NCBI GenBank assembly: GCA_013396755.1
Contig: VWZF01007017.1
Coordinates: 372,001 to 436,000 of the forward strand
DNA: 64,000 nt
Source of the DNA: Sclerurus mexicanus
Lineage: Eukaryota > Chordata > Aves > Passeriformes > Furnariidae
Reading direction: 5' to 3'
Shown: positions 59,201-64,000 of the stretch, piece after piece
How positions within the stretch are numbered: position 1 is the stretch's first letter
Layout of the letters: each line of letters starts with the position of its first letter
Notes under the pieces: model-generated
The model's input: only the letters and a program-made list of their open reading frames with translations
Told to the model about the DNA's origin: nothing
Databases searched by the model: none
Program-made: the position numbers and the translations under genes

Positions 59201-60116
59201 GGAGAACCAGACCTTGGCACTTTAAGGGGCGATAAGAAAAATAACTTCATGTGTTTTTAAAATAACTTCGTGAAACTCATTCTTTAATCTGCCAATTTCC
59301 ATTTTCATAAAAGTCTTTTCTCCACAGCTATTAAACATCTTTAAAATATAATTTAAAAAATGTAATAACCTTTGTCATCTGTTCTACAGCTTGCCTTCAG
59401 CCAGTGCACTACTTGTGAATACAGAATTTCAAATTAAATTTACTAATCTCATGGAAAAAGGACACTAGAAAATATTGCATTCACGGTTTATATTGCCACA
59501 GCAAGCTAAGAACAACTAATTCTATCAAGTAACAAAATAAATTATACATTCCCTCTCCTGGTTGAGCTGAAATATTGCACAAAATTATTGAAAAGCTTTT
59601 CAGGTAAAACCAAAGAAAAACACCAATTATCACCCCGTTGCTGGCGGGGGGTGGGGGGCTGGAGGTGAGTGTTCTGCTCTGGTGGTAGAGGGCACAGGGG
59701 AGCTGCTCCTCGGCCGTGCCGAGGCAGTGCAGAGGTGCAGGAGATCCTGCAGCTCGCAGTGCTGCCCTAGGTGCAGGTCTGCCCTGTCCATCCCCTCAGC
59801 ACAGGCGGGAGCTCGGGGAGCGATGTCCTCCCGGGCCAGTGGGGCTGTCTGGGCCAAGCAGGGCTGCCAGGCTGGCACCACAAGGGCTGCTGAGGAGCAG
59901 AGGATTGCTCGTGAGCCCCGAACCGCTCCCGTTTCCACACTCAGTGGTCATTCACTGGTCGCAGGTGCATTAAGGCTCTTCCTGCAGAAGGGTCACTACA
60001 CACACGCTTTTTTCATGTCCGTGCCTTTTTGTTTTTATATATGTACTTTTTGCATGCTGCAAACTGACAAACTGTGTGTTTCCCCCAAGCAGGCATGAGT
60101 TAAAGATAAAGCCATT
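56217..60116. other. Unique, mostly AT-rich sequence with a CpG-enriched patch
   Basis: No gene is supported. Sequence at 57.6-57.9 kb and 59.0-59.6 kb is AT-rich, repeat-free and contains many TAAT/ATTA words, a pattern often seen in conserved developmental enhancers but not diagnostic. A CpG-enriched patch follows at 59638-59965. Confidence 0.55.
59638..59965. promoter_or_regulatory. Small CpG-enriched patch, possible orphan CpG island
   Basis: Roughly fourteen CpG dinucleotides fall within about 330 bases, including CCTCGGCCGTGCCGAGG and GGCGGGAGCTCGGGGAGCGA, while flanking kilobases hold very few. The left part contains a near-palindrome CCTCGGCCGTGCCGAGG. No TATA box, start codon context or exon could be tied to it. 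A methylation or CAGE track would show whether it is active. Confidence 0.35.
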
Positions 60117-60271
60117 TCACAGAATCACAGAATATGCTGAGCTGGAAGGGACCCACAAGGATCATCAGGTCCAACTCCTGGCCCTGCACAGGACCATCCC
60201 CAGGAATCACACCGTGTGCCTCAGAGTATCATCCTAACACTTCTGGAACTCTCTCAGCCTTGGTGTTTTGA
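60117..60271 (-). repeat. CR1 LINE, 3' end fragment (minus orientation)
   Basis: The plus strand starts with the reversed tail TCACAGAATCACAGAATATG, then has GAGCTGGAAGGGACCCACAA, GGATCATCAGGTCCAACTCC, TGGCCCTGCACAGGACCATC and CCCAGGAATCACACCGTGTG. It ends around TCTCAGCCTTGGTGTTTTGA. This is the CR1 class whose sense 3' end reads GGATGATCCTTGTGGGTCCC, a third 3' type in this window and the same as the tiny copy at 48171. Confidence 0.94.
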
Positions 60272-63200
60272 ATTCACCGTGACCAAAGGAACTACTTACC
60301 TCCCATGGAGACTTAAATAATTCCAGTGACTCTGAAATCAAGGTGTCAAACCATAGACGTTCGAATCTTCTAGAAGGTCGGCTCTTCTGATTTTTTTCCT
60401 GCTGCAAAAAGGTGCAATTATATAAAATGTAAGCAAATGGCCAAGCCTGCCAGGACATGCTCCCCCCTGCAGCTCCTGTTGGTATGTCGTGGGGTGTCCA
60501 AGGCCAACTGGAGCACAGCACCCACATCCCTGCCAACACATCCGCCAGGCAGAAGTCAGCCGGTGCTCCTGGGGACTGCAGTCTTTCATTACAGCTCCCG
60601 TCAATGTCAAAGGGTTCTCCCAGGGACATGTTGTTTAACAAAAATCCAACTTATTTGGCACATATTGTCAGTATAATAGGAAAGAAATGGAGCTCCCCCT
60701 GCAAAAGCTATTTCTAGGAATGAAGTCAGAAAGCACAACCCAGTAGCTTCAGCCTCTCCTGCTGCTGTTCAAACAGCTCCATTTGGACGTGGCTGTCTTT
60801 CTGTCCATGCCCTGACTAAATTGCTCAGAAACCACTTAGAAATAAATGGGGAGGAATCGGTGTGCTGAAAACAGTGTTCTTTGATTTGTCTTCCTATCCA
60901 GCCTCCACCTGTCTGGCCTCAGGAGCTGACCTTTATTTAATTGGGATGAGGCTGGAAGGATCACTAGAAAGCAGCAGGTCCCTGTGTCTGTTCCCCCACC
61001 TATTTGTGAGGAGAGGATGGTCCAGGGGGTAGAGCTGTTTTCTGCTGAAGCAGTTGCCTGCTCCTGTCAGGGCTCTTCAGGGCTCTAAGTGGAGCTTCAG
61101 AAGGAGGTGAAATAAAGTTCTCTCACTCCCTGGAAGCTGCACAACGCTGCTCACCAAGGAGGAATGAGGAATGCAATCCTCAGGTGCTCTGCTCCACAGG
61201 AGGAGGTTTGTAAGAGGCCATTTCCTCACTCGGAGCCCTTTCCTCCCTTGCTCAGAGCCCTGTCCCTCAGGCTGTCTCTGCAGCTTGTCGGGAGAGGGTT
61301 TGTTAAGAGAAGGAGGAAGGATCCAGCATCACGCAGGTGTTAAACACCAGCAAGTGGCTCTTTGGACAAACGTTTCAGTGCTGGGTGTTGGCACTGCTCT
61401 GTCTGTGGGATGGGATACACTGGGGTGGAGGTTTCACCTCCCTCCGGCACAGGAGGGGGCACCTTTTCAAAATCAGCCTCTTTTGTGCCTCCCTGCCGTG
61501 GCTGCTGCACTCATAGAAGGGATTTTTTTTTTTTCCCCAGAAAAAGTGCTTCAAAAAATGTTCTTTAATGAAATGCTTTGGGGTGTGTAATCAGAATTTT
61601 TTTTAGTGATTCATGTCATAGGTGCAAAGAATTTTGGCTAAAGTTGAAGGTACGGGTTTTTTTAATCAGCAACGTGTTCATTATTCACTTCCCACTCTCA
61701 GCCAAGACAAGAAAAACAGCAGCTTTCTGATGAAAAGAAGAGGATCCATCAGGTCCCACTCACTTTTCGTGAACTAAGAACTGATGTCAGTGACTGTCAG
61801 ATTCAAGTGATTTTCCCCATAAATCTCCTCTTTACTAGCAAAAAGGAATCATTGTTCCCTAACACTGCACAAGCTTTTTGTTCAGGTTTGCTGTGTATAA
61901 AATTTAATGAGAACAGGCATGGAACACATCAAGAGCTGAGTGTGTCAGTTACGAACCATGTGTTTGAAAACCTTTTCCTATAATTATCTCCCTTTCCAGT
62001 CTCCTGCTTGGGGAGGATGAGGGAAGGGGGTTGTGCGCTCTTGGCAACAATGGCTTCCCAAAGCAGGAGGAGAAGTGCCTGACTGAAAGAATTGGATGTG
62101 GCTGGGGGAAAGGGAAAGAGGAGAAGGAGCTCAGATGAGTCCAAAGTGAGGTGTCCCTGAGGCCCTACTTTTGTGGCTGTTCTTCAGTTTGGAGAGGTTG
62201 GGTGTTTTTTTTGTCTGACTGCGCTGGTTGTGAGAATCTTGTCTGTTGCCTGTTGGTCACCCCATCTGCTCTATCTCAATCTGTGCTCTGGCCCTGTCCC
62301 AGGGAGGTGGTTATGGTCCATCCTTGTCCTGTGGAGGTTACGGTCCGTCTTTCCATCACCACGTAGAGTATGCAGCACAGTGGGGTCCTGGGCTGGGACA
62401 CTGAGGACTGGTGCGGGAGGAATGACGGTCCTAGTGAGGACTGGGAAAACAGTGACATCCCATGGGATGCTCACAGTCAAAGCTGATCCCATGTTAAAGC
62501 ACACACAGCAGAGTAACAGTGGCCTCATCCACCCATGCCCCTGGCACCCTCTGCCCTTACAGACACAACCTGTCTCCGTCTGCCTTTTCCCCAAGCAGTC
62601 TGTGATAAACTCCAGCTGCAGGGAGGAAACAGCGACGCTTGTGGACAGCCTGCACTGTCCTGAGGCTCACTGCTCAGGGGCACAGTGGGATTTTTGAGAA
62701 CCCTGTTTGACCTGCAGAGACCAAGGTCTCTGTGTTGGCTGTGACTCACCAGCCTGTGCAGAATTCAGACCTGTGCTGCCCCGACGAGAGGAACACAAAC
62801 TCAGGTTTTGCCTTCATTTTGTGATGGAAATAACTACCTTGGCTCTCTTAGTTTTAAACATAAATGTATTTTTTTCTTTAGGGACATTTATTTTCTAAAA
62901 CCAGGAGTAGCTAGGCTTTTGGATCACAGGAGGGAGGGATGCACCAGCCTGGGAGCTGTTCCCACCATCCACCACTCTGTGTGAGGGGGCAAAGCTGGGA
63001 CTGCGAGGTCTCAGGTGCCAGAGTCAAGCAGCGCTGTTGTGGGCAGAACAGAAACTTCATCCAAAATTTGTCAGAGAAGCCCTCCTGTTGAGTCATGAGG
63101 TGAAGAAAAGACCCCCTGGCTTCCCAAATCCTTCTCAGAGAGGAGTCTGGGTGTGGCTGGATCCAATTCTAGTCCCATATTTGATCAGGGACTAGCATGT

Positions 63201-63595
63201 CTAGACTTTAGAGTAGAAAGGCTTATGAAACTGTAATTGAGCCTCTCTACGACGTTTTCCTGCAGGATTGAAGATGGCAAACCAAATATATGCAAAATGA
63301 ATTACTTACTTCAATTGATGATTATAATGATTAGAATAAAGCATCTTAATCAGAATTATCTGCTACACAATATAGGTAGTAATAACTCCAGTTATAGTGC
63401 ACTACTTATAAAATCAATAATTTCAAAGCCATCTTATTAATTGACAAGTAGAGATTGAAGTTACACTGATGTCTGTGTGTAAATGCCTTTGGCTCAGCCT
63501 TGAGGAGTGACCGTGAGGGGCATTCCCACTCCGGGGAGGAATCTTCGTGCACTCTCCTGGGAGGAGCATGTTAGAACACCCTGCCATCCCTCCCC
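60272..63595. other. Unique sequence, no gene seen
   Basis: No gene is supported. A T12 run is at 61523-61534. A weak two-copy near-repeat of GGTTATGGTCC/GGTTACGGTCC lies near 62308-62355. The section 63.24-63.45 kb is AT-rich and contains ATATGCAAAATGA (octamer-like) plus several TAAT words. Open frames up to 174 residues (62173-62697) have no domain. Confidence 0.6.
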
Positions 63596-63727
63596 GCTCC
63601 TGGAAGTGCACAAGGCCAGGTTGGATGGGGCTTCAGCAACCTATGGAAGGTGTCCCTGCCAGGGCAGGGGGTGGAACAAGACGAGCTTTAGGGTCCCTTC
63701 CAACCCAAACCACTCTGGGATTCTAAG
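63596..63727 (+). repeat. CR1 LINE, short 3' end (plus orientation)
   Basis: Starting at CTCCTGGAAGTGCACAAGGC it reads GGTTGGATGGGGCTTCAGCA, ATGGAAGGTGTCCCTGCCAG, GGTGGAACAAGACGAGCTTT and GGGTCCCTTCCAACCCAAAC. The tail CACTCTGGGATTCTAAGTG follows. A few bases are missing where TTGGAGCAACCTGG and CCCATGG are usual. Confidence 0.93.
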
Positions 63728-64000
63728 TGTTCTTTCAATGGTTATAGGTGAGTGTTACCCTTGTACAGGTATTTTACAACTATAAAATTCATCTTTTGTA
63801 ATGCTGTGATTCATCATCTTAACTGTTATGAGTATTCTCTTTAAAATGTCAAGATTTGTCAACTTAAAAGGCAGAAATCAATCAGCAAGTGAAAACAAGC
63901 ACAAGGATGTATTGTAATTTTTAAGGACTTTTTGAGACAATTAGAAGTTCATCTAACTCCTTGCTTCTTCAAAACCCTTGTCCTAGAAATTTATTGGTGG
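63728..64000. other. Unique AT-rich sequence to window end
   Basis: Nothing recognisable is seen in these last 273 bases. Confidence 0.6.

Noticed and set aside
62173..62697. 174-residue plus-strand open frame
   Set aside because: No recognisable domain; minus-strand frames overlap it; the sequence looks like ordinary non-coding DNA.
1..64000. tRNA, rRNA, snRNA, snoRNA or microRNA genes
   Set aside because: No A-box/B-box pair, no U-snRNA-like sequence, no convincing C/D or H/ACA layout, and no long imperfect hairpin was found by eye. A covariance-model search would be needed to exclude them fully.
1..64000. CRISPR array, bacterial operon, phage or plasmid features
   Set aside because: The CR1 repeats identify the DNA as avian nuclear; the tandem arrays present are degenerate minisatellites without repeat-spacer structure.

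Overview
The window looks like non-coding DNA from a bird genome. The main evidence is repeat content: nearly every recognisable interspersed repeat is a fragment of the avian LINE family CR1. Seventeen copies are clear and two are older reverse-transcriptase remnants. Most are short 3' ends, and the intact ends finish in the loose ATTCT(A/G)TGA-type tail typical of CR1. I see no Alu, B1 or other mammalian SINE, no intact LTR retroelement, no bacterial-style operon and no CRISPR array. The CR1 subtypes (the class carrying CCATGGCAGGG, the class reading TTGATGATCT-like, and the GGACCATCCCC class) resemble those common in Neoaves, but the species cannot be named from this sequence alone.

I find no protein-coding gene, rRNA or tRNA that I can defend. 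The open reading frames are short (240 residues at most), lie on both strands, overlap each other in GC-richer patches, match no domain family I recognise, and several run through CR1 sequence. The best reading is a gene desert or the inside of a very large intron.

Layout. 1-4.5 kb: unique sequence, one plus-strand CR1, an A/T inverted repeat and one minus-strand CR1 end. 4.5-16.8 kb: mostly unique and free of recent CR1, with a faint antisense reverse-transcriptase remnant near 10.7 kb. 16.8-17.2 kb: the longest CR1, followed by a 64-bp tandem duplication at 17.7 kb and a 14-bp palindrome at 18.5 kb. 23-29 kb: CR1 copies at 23.1, 25.8 and 28.9 kb, an AAAT microsatellite at 24.5 kb, and an older CR1 ORF2 remnant at 27.9 kb. 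33-38 kb: a 28-bp perfect tandem duplication, a minisatellite, a 3'-truncated CR1 and a 53-bp tandem duplication. 39-43 kb: three CR1 copies flanking a cluster of four TAATTA homeodomain cores. 44-50 kb: two minisatellites, a zero-length-exon splice motif, a 44-nt exon-like segment rich in CpG, and three CR1 fragments. 50-64 kb: CR1-poor, AT-rich stretches that could be conserved regulatory DNA, a CpG-enriched patch near 59.8 kb and three short CR1 ends.

The most useful leads are the TAATTA cluster, the 46.8-kb exon-like segment, the 22-nt microexon-like segment at 51.3 kb and the recursive-splice-like site at 45.1 kb. All four are hypotheses that need cross-species alignment or RNA data. I did not find a convincing new biological system here.
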